DNA from: Oxalobacter sp.
Lineage (GTDB): Bacteria > Pseudomonadota > Gammaproteobacteria > Burkholderiales > Burkholderiaceae_D
Reading direction: 5' to 3'
NCBI GenBank assembly: GCA_018384065.1
Contig: JAHAYL010000040.1
Coordinates: forward strand, 1 to 64,000
Length of the DNA: 64,000 bases
In this document: positions 11,571 to 22,171 of the stretch, piece by piece
Numbering within the stretch: position 1 is the stretch's first letter
How the letters are laid out: every line of letters begins with the position of its first letter
Position numbers and translations under genes: made by a program
The notes under the pieces: generated by a model
The model's input: only the letters and a program-made list of their open reading frames with translations
The model's database searches: none
Told to the model about the DNA's origin: nothing

Positions 11571-12428
11571 TTAGAAGGAACTCCGCCGTTTAGCAGCTTT
11601 TTCACGTGCCTTACGCAGTTCTTCTTTCTTCTTCGCTTCTTTTTCTTTGCGTTTTTCCGCATCCTGGCGGCGCTTTGCCGTCTTGGCGCGGTTTTCCTCG
11701 ACTTCTTTCAGGCGTTTTTCTTTGACTTTCTGCTTCTCTTCGTAAGCTTTGACATTCTCTGCCTTTTCTTTCGGGGTCATCAGGTTACCGCGATGTTTTT
11801 CTTTCGGATTATCTGTGATGCCACGGGCAGCAAGTTCACGTTTCTTTTCTTTTTCCTGAACCCGTTTCAGCTTTTCATTATGTGCTTTGATATTTTCATA
11901 ACGGTCAGGGGCATCAACAATCTCGTCCATTTCATTGATGTCCCGCTGGAGGTCACTCTGGCGGACATCATTTGCGCGTTTGTAACGTTTTGCCTCGACT
12001 TCAAGGAAACTCAGCGCCCTGGCATCGGTACGTTTCCGGGCCTCTGCCTCTTCATAGCACGAATAAACAAGAAACTTGTCATTACAGATCAACTTTTCGT
12101 TATAAAGCCTTGCTTCAATATTCTTTTTTTCCTGATCGACAACCTCAAGAACCTCATCGGCTTTTTCTAAGGAACCGATGGCATTGGCAGGATAATGGTC
12201 AAGGATCCGCTGGACTTCTTCTCGTGGCTGTTCTTTCGGCAGCATACTGTCTTCCAGTACACTCTTTGACGCGCATCCTGAAAGGCAAACCGCCAATGGC
12301 AGAAGCAGGACTGCCGATATACGCACCTTGGCAGCTGCATAAGCAGCTGCCTGCATCAATATCTTTTTCACTGTCTTGACTGCAACTGCTTTGTATTCTG
12401 ACAGCTTCACACTCTGCTCCTGCACCAT
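11571..12428 (-). CDS. Putative lipoprotein with long Lys/Glu-rich coiled-coil tail, unknown function
   Basis: Lipobox LAVCLSGC; C-terminal half dominated by K/E/R heptad-like sequence. Confidence 0.7.
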   Translation of the reverse strand: MVQEQSVKLSEYKAVAVKTVKKILMQAAAYAAAKVRISAVLLLPLAVCLSGCASKSVLEDSMLPKEQPREEVQRILDHYPANAIGSLEKADEVLEVVDQEKKNIEARLYNEKLICNDKFLVYSCYEEAEARKRTDARALSFLEVEAKRYKRANDVRQSDLQRDINEMDEIVDAPDRYENIKAHNEKLKRVQEKEKKRELAARGITDNPKEKHRGNLMTPKEKAENVKAYEEKQKVKEKRLKEVEENRAKTAKRRQDAEKRKEKEAKKKEELRKAREKAAKRRSSF

Positions 12429-12499
12429 TGATCCAATTTTTCTGTCTGTAGGCGAAAAATTTGATTTTACCGCAATTACCTGCTTTCCTGTCTGACCTG

Positions 12500-13924
12500 T
12501 TACAGATTCAGTGCCCTGGACTGCACATTCAGGGCAGACTCACGGACTGCTTCGGAAAGTGTTGGATGGGCATGGCAGATACAGGCGATGTCTTCTGACG
12601 AGGCATGGAAAGCCATTGCCATCGCTGCTTCCGCCACCAGTTCAGAAACATTGGGACCAATCATATGGACACCCAATACCTCACCAGTCCTGGCATCTGC
12701 AATGGTTTTGACAAACCCTTCGGTGCTGCCCATCGTCCTTGCCCGTCCGTTTGCCATGAACGGGAATTTCCCAACCTTGATATCCCTGCCTGCCGCTTTG
12801 AGGACCTCTTCTGTCTGACCAACCCAGGCGATTTCCGGATGGGTATAGACCACCCAAGGTATCAGGTTGAAACCGACTTTGGCAAATTTCCCAGCAATGC
12901 GTTCAGCAACGGCAACGCCTTCTTCTTCTGCCTTATGTGCCAGCATCGGTCCCCTGACAACATCACCGATAGCCCAGACATTCTTGACATTGGTCCGGCA
13001 CTGGTCATCAACCTGGATAAATCCCTTGTCATTTGCGGCCAGACCGATGGACTCGATGTCCAAGCCTTCTGTGTTGGGCACCCTGCCAATGGAGATAAGT
13101 ACTTTGTCAAAGGTATCTTTCTTCATTTCCCCCTGAGAGGTACTGTATCGGATCACCACATCATCTACTGTTTTCTGGACAGACTGCACAGAAACCCCTG
13201 TCTGCAGGTTCAGTCCTTGCCGGACAAGCTGTTTCTGGGCTTCTGCTGCAACTTCCCTGTCTGCACCAGACAGGATGGCAGGCAATGATTCAAACAGGGT
13301 CACTTCAGCGCCAAGCCGCCGCCAGACAGAACCCAGCTCCAGTCCGACGACACCGGCTCCGATGACCGCCAGTGTTTTGGGCACGGTTTCCAATGCCAGT
13401 ACTCCGGTATTGGAAAGGATGACTGATTCATCGAAAGGCAGGTTCTGCCAAGCCTTGGGCTTGGAACCGGTCGCGATGATCAGATGGGTAGCCATCAACT
13501 GCTGTGGTGTGTCCGAAGCAACTTTCAGGCAGTAGCCGGTTCCCTCCCTGCCGGCAATCTGGGCTTTACCGGAAATAAAGGTGATGCGGTTTTTCCGGAA
13601 CAGCCAGAGGATACCTTCATTCGTCTGTTTGACGATGGCGGCACGGCGGGACTGCATCTGTGGCATATCCAGACGGATATCGCCAACCTGGATGCCGAAT
13701 GATGGGAAAACCGTCTTTGTTTCTTCATATCTGGCAGATGCCTCAAGCATCGCCTTGGAAGGGATGCAACCGACATTGGTGCAGGTTCCCCCGGGTGCTG
13801 GCTTGCCATCAATCTGCCAGTCATCTATGCAGACAGTCTTCAACCCAAGCTGTGCACACCGGATGGCAGCAGTATAACCACCAGGTCCTGCACCGATTAC
13901 TGCGACATCATATACTGGTTCCAT
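12500..13924 (-). CDS. lpdA: Dihydrolipoyl dehydrogenase (E3 of 2-oxoglutarate dehydrogenase)
   Basis: GAGPGGYTAAIRCAQLG, GGTCTNVGCIPSKAML, GAGVVGLELGSVW, HAHPTLSEA motifs; downstream of odhB. Confidence 0.95.
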   Translation of the reverse strand: MEPVYDVAVIGAGPGGYTAAIRCAQLGLKTVCIDDWQIDGKPAPGGTCTNVGCIPSKAMLEASARYEETKTVFPSFGIQVGDIRLDMPQMQSRRAAIVKQTNEGILWLFRKNRITFISGKAQIAGREGTGYCLKVASDTPQQLMATHLIIATGSKPKAWQNLPFDESVILSNTGVLALETVPKTLAVIGAGVVGLELGSVWRRLGAEVTLFESLPAILSGADREVAAEAQKQLVRQGLNLQTGVSVQSVQKTVDDVVIRYSTSQGEMKKDTFDKVLISIGRVPNTEGLDIESIGLAANDKGFIQVDDQCRTNVKNVWAIGDVVRGPMLAHKAEEEGVAVAERIAGKFAKVGFNLIPWVVYTHPEIAWVGQTEEVLKAAGRDIKVGKFPFMANGRARTMGSTEGFVKTIADARTGEVLGVHMIGPNVSELVAEAAMAMAFHASSEDIACICHAHPTLSEAVRESALNVQSRALNL

Positions 13925-13934
13925 GCGCGTCCTT

Positions 13935-15197
13935 TCAGAGGTCAAGCAGCAGTTTTGCTGGATCTTCCAGTGTTTCTTTAATGGTCCGCAATGCCAAGAC
14001 GGCTTCCCTGCCATCAATCAGACGATGGTCATAAGACAATGCCAGATAATTCATCGGACGGATGACAATCTCTCCGTCCTCGACAACTGGACGGTCCTTG
14101 GTCGCATGGATGCCCAAGATAGCAGACTGCGGTGGATTGATGATGGGTGTCGAGAGCATCGAACCGAAAACCCCTCCGTTGGAGATGGAGAAGGTTCCGC
14201 CTGTCAGGTCCTCAATGGTCAACTGGTTGTTCTGCGCCTTGTCGGACAGTTCATGGATTTTCTGCTCAATCTCGGCGATTGTCATCAGGTCAGCATCACG
14301 CAGGATCGGTACAACCAGTCCCCGCGGTGAGCTGACGGCAATCCCGATATCGAAATAACCATGATAGACGATATCGTTGCCATCAATCGAGGCATTGACA
14401 ATCGGATACCGCTTCAGGGCAGCAACCACCGCTTTCACAAAGAAGGACATGATTCCCAACCGCACCCCATGTTCTTTCTCAAAAGCCTCCCCGAATTTCC
14501 TGCGGAGGTCCAGCACCGGTTTCATGCTGACTTCATTGAATGTGGTCAGGGACGCGGTTGACTGCTGCGACTGAATCAGGCGTTCTGCGATACGGGCGCG
14601 CAGCCGGGTCATCGGAACCCGGTTCTCAATCCTGTTGGAAGTCCCATAAAAAGTCTGCTGGTCAACTGTACCCGATGGCTGCTGGGACTGCAGTGCAGGC
14701 GATACGACCGATGGCGCCGGTGTCTGTGCCACTGAGTCCTCAAGGACACGTTGGACGTCGGCAACCGTTATCCTGCCCCCCTTACCGGTCCCCTTCAGCT
14801 GGGAAGGGTCAAGGGCATTCTCTGCAATCATCTTTTCAGCTGCCGGCATTACAATCCCTGCTGGATAATCATCAGATGGCGGGATTTCAACTGAAACCGG
14901 TTCTTGGGTGCCGCCAACAGCAACCGGTTGAACAGGCTCAGGCAGATCAATGACCACAGAGGTATCTACGGTTGCAATCACTTCACCAGAATGCACGATA
15001 GAACCGTTTTCCTTGAGGATTTCAGCCAACACACCATTTCCCGGACAAGGCAGTTCCAACACCACCTTGTCTGTTTCGATATCGACCAGGTTCTCATCCA
15101 GACGGACAGGTTCTCCGGCTTTCTTATGCCATTCCAACAGGGATGCCTCAGTAACGGACTCTGAGAGCTGGGGGACTTTCACTTCCAATAATGCCAT
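13935..15197 (-). CDS. odhB: 2-oxoglutarate dehydrogenase E2 (dihydrolipoyl succinyltransferase)
   Basis: N-terminal lipoyl domain ([10 protein letters not shown]), C-terminal catalytic [11 protein letters not shown]. Confidence 0.95.
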   Translation of the reverse strand: MALLEVKVPQLSESVTEASLLEWHKKAGEPVRLDENLVDIETDKVVLELPCPGNGVLAEILKENGSIVHSGEVIATVDTSVVIDLPEPVQPVAVGGTQEPVSVEIPPSDDYPAGIVMPAAEKMIAENALDPSQLKGTGKGGRITVADVQRVLEDSVAQTPAPSVVSPALQSQQPSGTVDQQTFYGTSNRIENRVPMTRLRARIAERLIQSQQSTASLTTFNEVSMKPVLDLRRKFGEAFEKEHGVRLGIMSFFVKAVVAALKRYPIVNASIDGNDIVYHGYFDIGIAVSSPRGLVVPILRDADLMTIAEIEQKIHELSDKAQNNQLTIEDLTGGTFSISNGGVFGSMLSTPIINPPQSAILGIHATKDRPVVEDGEIVIRPMNYLALSYDHRLIDGREAVLALRTIKETLEDPAKLLLDL

Positions 15198-15221
15198 CTG
15201 TTTCTCCACGATTCTGGTTGT

Positions 15222-18086
15222 TCAGCGGGTTATCACAAATTGTTTCACCGGACCAAAGGCCGCCTCAACAAGGTCTTTCTGCTGCTGAAGGTGTTTCTGG
15301 AAATAGCCGACCGCAGGGGATGATGAGGCGGGACGGCTGGAGCAGGACAGTTTCTGTCCTGCCTGCATACAATCATAGACTGGTTTCACCATCTGTAACC
15401 ATGCCCCCTGGTTCCTCGGCTCATCCTGCACCCAGATGATTTCCGTCAGTGCCTTGTGTTTCTGAAGTTCTGCCACGAGGCCATCATGCGGGAAAGGATA
15501 CAGTTCTTCCAGCCGGACAATGGCAACGTCTTTCCGTTTCAACTCTTCCCGTTTATGCAGCAGGTCATAATAGACTCGGCCAGTGCAGAGCAGTATCCTT
15601 GTGACACCGATGTCCTGGATACTGGCATCCGTTTCTCCCAAGACCGGCATGAACCGCCCTTCCGCAAGTTCAGACAGGGAAGATGTGGCATCCTTACTTC
15701 GGAGCAGGGATTTCGGTGTCATAACAATCAACGGCCTGCGCTGCATCCTGAGCATCTGGCGCCGGAGGACATGGAAAATCTGTGCCGCCGTCGTCGGCTG
15801 GACAATCTGGACATTGTTGTCTGCGCAAAGCTGCAGGTAACGTTCAAGGCGGGCAGAAGAATGTTCTGGCCCCTGCCCTTCAAAACCATGCGGCAGCAGC
15901 ATGACCAGACCGCACATCCGTCCCCATTTCGCTTCACCGGATGTGATGAACTGGTCAATGACCACTTGGGCACCGTTGGCGAAATCACCGAACTGGGCTT
16001 CCCATAATGTCAGGGTATTCGGCGATGAAGTGGCATAACCATATTCAAATGCCAGGACAGCCTCTTCTGAAAGGACTGAGTTGATGACGGTGAAATCTGG
16101 CTGGTCAGGGGCAATATGCTGCAACGGGACATAAACCAGGCTGTTGATTTCATCCGGTTCCTGGTCATGCAGCTCTGCATGGCGATGGACGAAGGTTCCC
16201 CTGCCCGAATCTTCCCCAGTCAGCCTGACTGCATAACCGGCAGTCAGTAACGAGGCATATGCCAGATGCTCCGCCATCCCCCAATCGACCGGCATGTTGC
16301 CTTTCCCCATCTCAATCCGGTTCCTGATGACCCGCTCGACCAGAGGATGAAGCTGCAGCCAGTCAGGCATATCGGTGATACGTTCCGCCAACCGCTGCAG
16401 TTCGCTGACCGGGACAGCTGTCACGATATCACCGCCCTCGGTGCCCTGATGCTGGAGGATGGACTGCCACTGCAATGCAGACTGTGTCTGGGCATTGGTC
16501 AGGACTGGATTGACAACTGGTTCACCGGCATCCATCTTCGCCCGGTAAGCGGCAATCATCGCCTCCTCTTCTGCTTTCTGGATGATGCCCTGTTCAATGA
16601 GTTTTTCCGCATAAAGCCTGCGGACGCCAGGATGTGCATCAATCCGCCTGTACATCAATGGCTGGGTCATAGCAGGCGTATCCTGTTCGTTGTGCCCCAA
16701 TTTGCGGAAACAGACGATGTCAAGGAAAACATCCTTCCGGAAAGCCATCCTGAAATCGAGTGCTATCTGGGCAGCGAGGACAACCGCCTCTGGATCATCC
16801 CCATTGACGTGCAGGACCGGTGCCTCAATCATCTTTGCAATGTCGGTGCAGTACAGTGAAGAACGGGCATCACGGGGATCGGATGTTGTGAAACCAATCT
16901 GATTGTTGACCACGATATGCACGGTTCCACCAGTGCCATAACCGCGTGTCTGCGCCATGTTCAGGGTTTCCTGTATCACCCCCTGTCCTGCCATGGCAGC
17001 ATCACCATGGATCAGGACTGCCATCGTCTGGGTACCGTCAGCATCCCTGCGGTGCATCATACGGGCTTTGGTTGAACCTTCAACAACAGGATTGACAATC
17101 TCAAGATGGGATGGATTGAATGCCAATGACAGATGGATGGGACCACCCGGTGTGGAGATATCCCTGACAAACCCCTGATGGTACTTGACATCACCGGCCG
17201 ACAGGTCACTGCCCTGCTGGATGCCTTCAAACTCGGCGAAAAGCTCTGTAGGCTGCTTCCCCATCACATTGACCAGGACATTCAGGCGCCCCCGGTGCGC
17301 CATCCCCAAGACGATTTCCTGGATGCCTTTCTGTCCCGCGCGCTGGACAACCTCATCCAACGCGGGAATCAGGCTCTCGCCTCCTTCCAACGAAAAACGC
17401 TTCTGACCGACATAACGGGTATTCAGGTAATGCTCCAACCCTTCAGCCGCTGTCAGGTCTTCCAGGATATGGCGCTTCTGCGGAACCGTGAACTCAGGGT
17501 TGGTACGGATGGATTCCAACCGTTCCAGCAACCAGCGTTTCTGGGCATGGTCACTGATGTACATGAATTCAGCACCGATGGTCTGGCAGTAGGTTTCCTT
17601 CAGGTAGCGGATCAAGTCTCCAAGCGTGGCGTTTTCTGGTCCGAACCAGGTGTTGCTGATATTGAACGTCATGTCCATGTCTGCATCGGTCAGTCCATAG
17701 AAGGCAGGATCAAGTTCTTCAATCTCAGGCAAGGGATGCCGTTCAAGCGGATCAAGCTTCGCCCTGAAAGTCCCCAGGAAGCGGTAAGCCGATATCAGGC
17801 GCTGGACAGCGATGCGCTTACGTGCCAGTTCCGGATTCCCTGATGAGGCGACAATCCTGACAGGCGAATGTTTTCCCCGTTCCAGATACGCCGCCAGTAC
17901 CGGTGCATGGTTGATATCAGCCCTGGAACTGCCGTCTGATGCAGGGGACGCCTGCATGCTGCTGAAATAATCGCGCCAGTTCTCTGGCACAGAGGCGGGA
18001 TTTTCAAGCCACGATTCATACAGGGCTTCAATATAGGGGGCATTGCCTGCAAAGAGATAAGAATTCTGTCGATATGCCTGCATCAT
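15222..18086 (-). CDS. odhA: 2-oxoglutarate dehydrogenase E1
   Basis: 954 aa; LFAGNAPYIEALYESWLENP, MAHRGRLNVLVNVMGK, thiamine-PP region; followed by odhB-odhL. Confidence 0.96.
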   Translation of the reverse strand: MMQAYRQNSYLFAGNAPYIEALYESWLENPASVPENWRDYFSSMQASPASDGSSRADINHAPVLAAYLERGKHSPVRIVASSGNPELARKRIAVQRLISAYRFLGTFRAKLDPLERHPLPEIEELDPAFYGLTDADMDMTFNISNTWFGPENATLGDLIRYLKETYCQTIGAEFMYISDHAQKRWLLERLESIRTNPEFTVPQKRHILEDLTAAEGLEHYLNTRYVGQKRFSLEGGESLIPALDEVVQRAGQKGIQEIVLGMAHRGRLNVLVNVMGKQPTELFAEFEGIQQGSDLSAGDVKYHQGFVRDISTPGGPIHLSLAFNPSHLEIVNPVVEGSTKARMMHRRDADGTQTMAVLIHGDAAMAGQGVIQETLNMAQTRGYGTGGTVHIVVNNQIGFTTSDPRDARSSLYCTDIAKMIEAPVLHVNGDDPEAVVLAAQIALDFRMAFRKDVFLDIVCFRKLGHNEQDTPAMTQPLMYRRIDAHPGVRRLYAEKLIEQGIIQKAEEEAMIAAYRAKMDAGEPVVNPVLTNAQTQSALQWQSILQHQGTEGGDIVTAVPVSELQRLAERITDMPDWLQLHPLVERVIRNRIEMGKGNMPVDWGMAEHLAYASLLTAGYAVRLTGEDSGRGTFVHRHAELHDQEPDEINSLVYVPLQHIAPDQPDFTVINSVLSEEAVLAFEYGYATSSPNTLTLWEAQFGDFANGAQVVIDQFITSGEAKWGRMCGLVMLLPHGFEGQGPEHSSARLERYLQLCADNNVQIVQPTTAAQIFHVLRRQMLRMQRRPLIVMTPKSLLRSKDATSSLSELAEGRFMPVLGETDASIQDIGVTRILLCTGRVYYDLLHKREELKRKDVAIVRLEELYPFPHDGLVAELQKHKALTEIIWVQDEPRNQGAWLQMVKPVYDCMQAGQKLSCSSRPASSSPAVGYFQKHLQQQKDLVEAAFGPVKQFVITR

Positions 18087-18206
18087 CTCATCGCCTTTCT
18101 CTTCTGGTAATGGGAGCTTTCCTGACAGGATGTGCCATCAGGAAACATCTTTTGATTATACCCTGTCCAGTTGATGAATCTGCATCAGGTTCTCCGAGAC
18201 TGCCAG

Positions 18207-18241
18207 AAAAAACGCCAGGACCATTGCTGGCTCTGGCGTAT
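18207..18241 (-). terminator. Rho-independent terminator downstream of zinc-ribbon gene
   Basis: Minus strand ACGCCAG-AGCCAGCAATGGTC-CTGGCGTTTTTT. Confidence 0.7.
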
Positions 18242-18267
18242 TTCCAAGTATCAGCTTCTACCCCAGA

Positions 18268-19836
18268 TCATGGGACAAACTTCTGGACTTCAGCAGTCAG
18301 CCTCTCAAGCCGCTGTGCTGTACAGCTCAGATAAACGGTTTTCTGGGTCATGCCATCAGAGGTCCCGGTTGCCGCTTTCTTGCAGAATTCACTGATCTGT
18401 TTGCCAGCATTCTGAACCTTGGATATCAGGACAGCTTTCTTTTCAGCTGGCACCTGCTTCCAGGTGTTTGTGAATTTTTCATTTGCCATCTTGTTGAGAC
18501 GGATGGCAGCCTCAAGGTCTGACTGCTGTGCCACCTTGCCTTGTGGAGCAGCCAGGGAATTGACTTTGGCATCATTGCTGTTCGTCGAAGGAGCAATCTT
18601 GGCTGGTCTTGGCTTGACCACAGCAGGCGCATGCTTGGTCGGGAAAGCATTCTGCAACCCGCATGAAATCCCAAAACACGCCAGTGGCAATACCGGCAGG
18701 ATAATCAGGTCAAAAGCCGTCAACGACAGCAGGAGCGGCTTATCCGGTGCTTTCAGATGCTGCGATATCGACTCGGCATCCTCATTGGAAATGTTGTTCG
18801 ATATCTGGTAATTGGTCAGGCTGCGCTGTTTCAGCTTGCGGGAATAGCTTTTGATGCTGGCACGGCGCAGGATCCAGAACAGGAACATGACCACAATCGG
18901 AATCACGAATGCCCACCAGGTATAGGTTTCCTTGAAAAGGAAATAACCGGCAATGGCACCGATGACTGTACCAATCCATGGGATATGCCCCATATGGATT
19001 TTCTTGCTGCGTTCCGTATCCACAGGCAGGGCATCGCCTGAGTACACACCATCATCAGTCCCATCACACCAGACAGTGTATTCATTGCCCTTGTATTCAA
19101 AGGTCATTTCACCGACAGGGACAAGGATAGGCACGGATTCTTTCTGGACCTCACTCTTCCACCGCCAGTCACGCTGACGGTCACCTTGGGCATGTTTATA
19201 GATGTTCTGCTCAATGATGGCATTGACTTTGTTCTCGCCATCCTGCCGATAGATTTCCTCTGCTGTTGCTGCAAACTCGCTGACCTCAGAGTTGATGAGA
19301 TACGCTGGGTCATAGTTTTTCAAATTCTCAAGTCCGGAAGAGCTTTCGACCATCGCGACAACCTGTCCAGGAAGCGGCTCCCCAGCATAGGACATGACCC
19401 TGAAGTCCCCGAAATCCTGACCATTGGCAGGCCGCCAGTCTGTCACAGTCCGGCTCTGTACCTTTCCGTTGACCATATAGCGTTCTGTCCGGTCATAGCC
19501 GAATGATGCCGTCCAGACAGCCTGGTAATGTCCATCAAAGACATAGCAGGGAACATACCGGAGCCTGGTCTTGGTGAAAGTCGCATAGTCAAGGATGTCG
19601 TCAGGCGCATCCTCTTGGGAGAACATATACTTGTAAGCCGCATTCTGAAGCTGTTGCCGGTCAATCGTCATCGGAACGATATACCGGGAATCATTGGAAT
19701 GCGGCGTTTCCCTGCCGGTTGCGATATCAACCTGGGCACCACAATACGGACACTGCAAAGCCTGTGCGCCAGGGGCATATTCAAGTTTTGCTCCACAGGC
19801 GGTACAGGTATATTGTGGTTTCTGGGATGTTTCCAT
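18268..19836 (-). CDS. TFIIB-type zinc-ribbon membrane protein (YdjG-like)
   Basis: N-terminal CTACGAKLEYAPGAQALQCPYCGAQ zinc ribbon; two TM segments in the middle (IPWIGTVIGAIAGYFLF..., WWAFVIPIVVMFLFWIL) and a further hydrophobic stretch (LLLSLTAFDLIILPVLPLACFGI). Confidence 0.65.
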   Translation of the reverse strand: METSQKPQYTCTACGAKLEYAPGAQALQCPYCGAQVDIATGRETPHSNDSRYIVPMTIDRQQLQNAAYKYMFSQEDAPDDILDYATFTKTRLRYVPCYVFDGHYQAVWTASFGYDRTERYMVNGKVQSRTVTDWRPANGQDFGDFRVMSYAGEPLPGQVVAMVESSSGLENLKNYDPAYLINSEVSEFAATAEEIYRQDGENKVNAIIEQNIYKHAQGDRQRDWRWKSEVQKESVPILVPVGEMTFEYKGNEYTVWCDGTDDGVYSGDALPVDTERSKKIHMGHIPWIGTVIGAIAGYFLFKETYTWWAFVIPIVVMFLFWILRRASIKSYSRKLKQRSLTNYQISNNISNEDAESISQHLKAPDKPLLLSLTAFDLIILPVLPLACFGISCGLQNAFPTKHAPAVVKPRPAKIAPSTNSNDAKVNSLAAPQGKVAQQSDLEAAIRLNKMANEKFTNTWKQVPAEKKAVLISKVQNAGKQISEFCKKAATGTSDGMTQKTVYLSCTAQRLERLTAEVQKFVP

Positions 19837-19889
19837 AAGCTCTTCCTTTTTCTCTCAGCAGCATGCAGGGACACCGCCCGGCATGACTG

Positions 19890-20576
19890 TCAGAATTTTG
19901 AACGCGCAATCTGCAGTTTCTGGTTCCTGATCAACAGCAGTTCCTCGATTTTGCCAATCAGGGAATCTGCCAAGGATGTTTCAGCAGGTTTGCCGATTTC
20001 ACCCGGCAATGTATTGTAGATGATGGTTTCAATCTCTGTTTCTTCCGTCTTGGCTACATTATCAATGCTGGATGCACTGAAACGGATTTTCTCTGCCAAC
20101 CGGTTCAGGTTCAGCTTAAGCCCATCATCGGTGGAACGCTGCTGGAGAAGCAGGCACATGCTGCGCCATTCAATCCGGCTGTCTGGATTCTGCTTCGCAT
20201 CACTGTTGGCACGGGAAACTGCCGCATTGATGGCCAACAAGCCCCAGATACCGATGGCAACCGTCACAATATTACCTGCCCAGACCCATTGGACAGGCAG
20301 AACCGTAACGCCGGCAATCAGGATGCCAAAAGACCAAACACTCATCAGGACAATCAGCATGAATGAAGGTCCAATGGCAGCGATGCCACCAGCATTACCC
20401 CGGCTGCCGAACAGAACCGGTGTAATGAAAATCAACGATGTCGATACCGCCAGCAGGACGACACTGGCGTAGATTGCTGTATTCCATATATCGGTTGGAA
20501 TGACCAGCCATGGAATCAGGACAGATGCCGCAAAAGCGACAGCTGCGGCAATAAACATAGGGATACGGTTACGCAT
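19890..20576 (-). CDS. Multi-TM (about 4) membrane protein of unknown function
   Basis: Four hydrophobic helices in first ~130 aa then soluble tail; 53 bp from and co-oriented with zinc-ribbon gene. Confidence 0.65.
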   Translation of the reverse strand: MRNRIPMFIAAAVAFAASVLIPWLVIPTDIWNTAIYASVVLLAVSTSLIFITPVLFGSRGNAGGIAAIGPSFMLIVLMSVWSFGILIAGVTVLPVQWVWAGNIVTVAIGIWGLLAINAAVSRANSDAKQNPDSRIEWRSMCLLLQQRSTDDGLKLNLNRLAEKIRFSASSIDNVAKTEETEIETIIYNTLPGEIGKPAETSLADSLIGKIEELLLIRNQKLQIARSKF

Positions 20577-21206
20577 TTTTTGTTCCTCAAGGATGTCGAG
20601 TTAATCAGAAACTTGAAAGATAAAAAAGTTTCAAACGGTATCTGTTGAGGGTGGTACCCTCTGGTTTAAATACGTTTCAAGAATATTTGTCACAGTTCTG
20701 CCTGCATATTCTTTAATCAAATCACCCACATTATATAGACCATTCACCTGTTATTTTTCCTAAACCCTCCACAGTCTATCATAACGGAATCCAATGTTAC
20801 TCAAAGGAACTTCGGCTTCCAGGGATGATGTCTTTTCCACATAGTCCCCGTTAGCACTCAAAGATATATTATCCCGTATGGAAAGCAATTCCTGATACAG
20901 TCTTTTACATTTTATTTGCCACCTGACAACAGTCTTGTAGAGAAGGGGCGAGTACGGGCAGTGTAACCCTGCAGACTGGGGCTGAATCCCTTCATCTGGA
21001 AGCCCATTTCCAGCTTGGCCTACTGACAGACAAAGGGATATCCTGATGCCCTCACCTGCCACTGGTGCCTGGCATGCAATTCTGAAGATTTCCCCCGACC
21101 AATCCAGTCAGGACCAGTCAAAAAGTTATAGAATGGATACATGGACTATATAGGGCTTATCAAACAGCCCCTTATAAACGTTGAAATCAGCCATTCAGGA
21201 GAAGTT

Positions 21207-21728
21207 ATGAGAAAACTGATGCTCGCCTTATCCTCTTTTATCATCACCGCCTCATCTGTTGCATATGCTGCGGACTGTGAGGGTCTGAAATCAGACGAAA
21301 TAAGGAAAGACTGTGAGATCTTTGGCAGGCAGAAGGCAATAGAAATTGACCAATGCAGGGATGAAGGCAATGTTGCCGCCTATACTTACGATTTCAAAAC
21401 CGCTGAAACCTACAGTCCCCAAGATACCTATAAGGCTGTTTCACAGCTTAACCTGAGCATCCAGGACGGTAGGGTAAAAGAACTGATCAACGAGGTTTAC
21501 TTTGGCAAGTACAACAAGACCTACCCTTTGCCGGGAAGGCTGTATTACATCGTCCAGGATTCATGCCTGAACAAGATTGGGCTGCAGAACTCGAACAACT
21601 ACGAAAACATCGTCAAGAAGTACGAAGCATCACAGGCGAAAAAAGCTGAAGCTGCCAGCACCGCATCAAAAACAGTGAAAACAACTGATGCAGGCAAGAA
21701 TCCCCATAACTGGGAACCGCTGAAGTAA
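21207..21728 (+). CDS. Small secreted/periplasmic protein of unknown function
   Basis: Signal peptide MRKLMLALSSFIITASSVAYA; ATG 21207 preceded by GGAGAAG; four Cys in mature part (ADCEG, KDCEI, DQCRD, DSCLN). Confidence 0.6.
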   Translation: MRKLMLALSSFIITASSVAYAADCEGLKSDEIRKDCEIFGRQKAIEIDQCRDEGNVAAYTYDFKTAETYSPQDTYKAVSQLNLSIQDGRVKELINEVYFGKYNKTYPLPGRLYYIVQDSCLNKIGLQNSNNYENIVKKYEASQAKKAEAASTASKTVKTTDAGKNPHNWEPLK

Positions 21729-21919
21729 CCGTGTCTGTCAAAGCCTTGTTGACAGGAAAACTTCCTGACGCCCTGCCCTGGTCAGCACAATGGTTTTATT
21801 CTCATAAAGGGCGGGCTAGGCGTATAATTGCAAACGGTACATATCAGTCCTTGCATGGACAGGGTCAATAAATGATATGGCAATCCTTGAAAGTCCCTGT
21901 CTGCCTCAAAGACAGTCAT

Positions 21920-21995
21920 GCTGGCATAGCTCAGTTGGCAGAGCGTCGCCATCACACGGCGAAGGTCGCAAGTTCGATCCTTGCTGCCAGCACCA
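21920..21995 (+). tRNA. tRNA-Val (anticodon CAC)
   Basis: GCTGGCA...TGCCAGC acceptor stem, D-arm GCTCAGTTGGCAGAGC, anticodon loop ATCACAC in TCGCC/GGCGA stem, T-loop GTTCGATCC, encoded CCA. Confidence 0.95.
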
Positions 21996-22116
21996 TCCCC
22001 TTCATCATCGATACCGTTGACGACGGTTCAATAACCCTGCATTAAAGGGAGCTTCTTATAAGAAGCCAAGATTATTAAAGAAGGATTTTTCCTAAAAACC
22101 GAGCTTTTGACCGCAG

Positions 22117-22151
22117 AAAAAATTTTGGCGTGCCTTTTCAGGAGGCACGCC
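22117..22151 (-). terminator. Rho-independent terminator downstream of SPFH gene
   Basis: Minus strand GGCGTGCC-TCCTGAAAA-GGCACGCC-AAAATTTTTT. Confidence 0.75.
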
Positions 22152-22171
22152 ATAGGCAGGAACGGTTCTTA

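Noticed and set aside
20760-21062. Minus-strand 100-aa ORF in the gap between the TM protein and secreted protein
   Set aside because: No signal peptide, domain or convincing ribosome-binding site recognised; likely non-coding or degraded.
21651-21662. 12-nt match GCTGCCAGCACC to the 3' end of the adjacent tRNA-Val as a possible att site
   Set aside because: Too short, within coding sequence of a low-complexity Ala/Ser/Thr stretch, and only ~330 bp from the tRNA; no integrase nearby.
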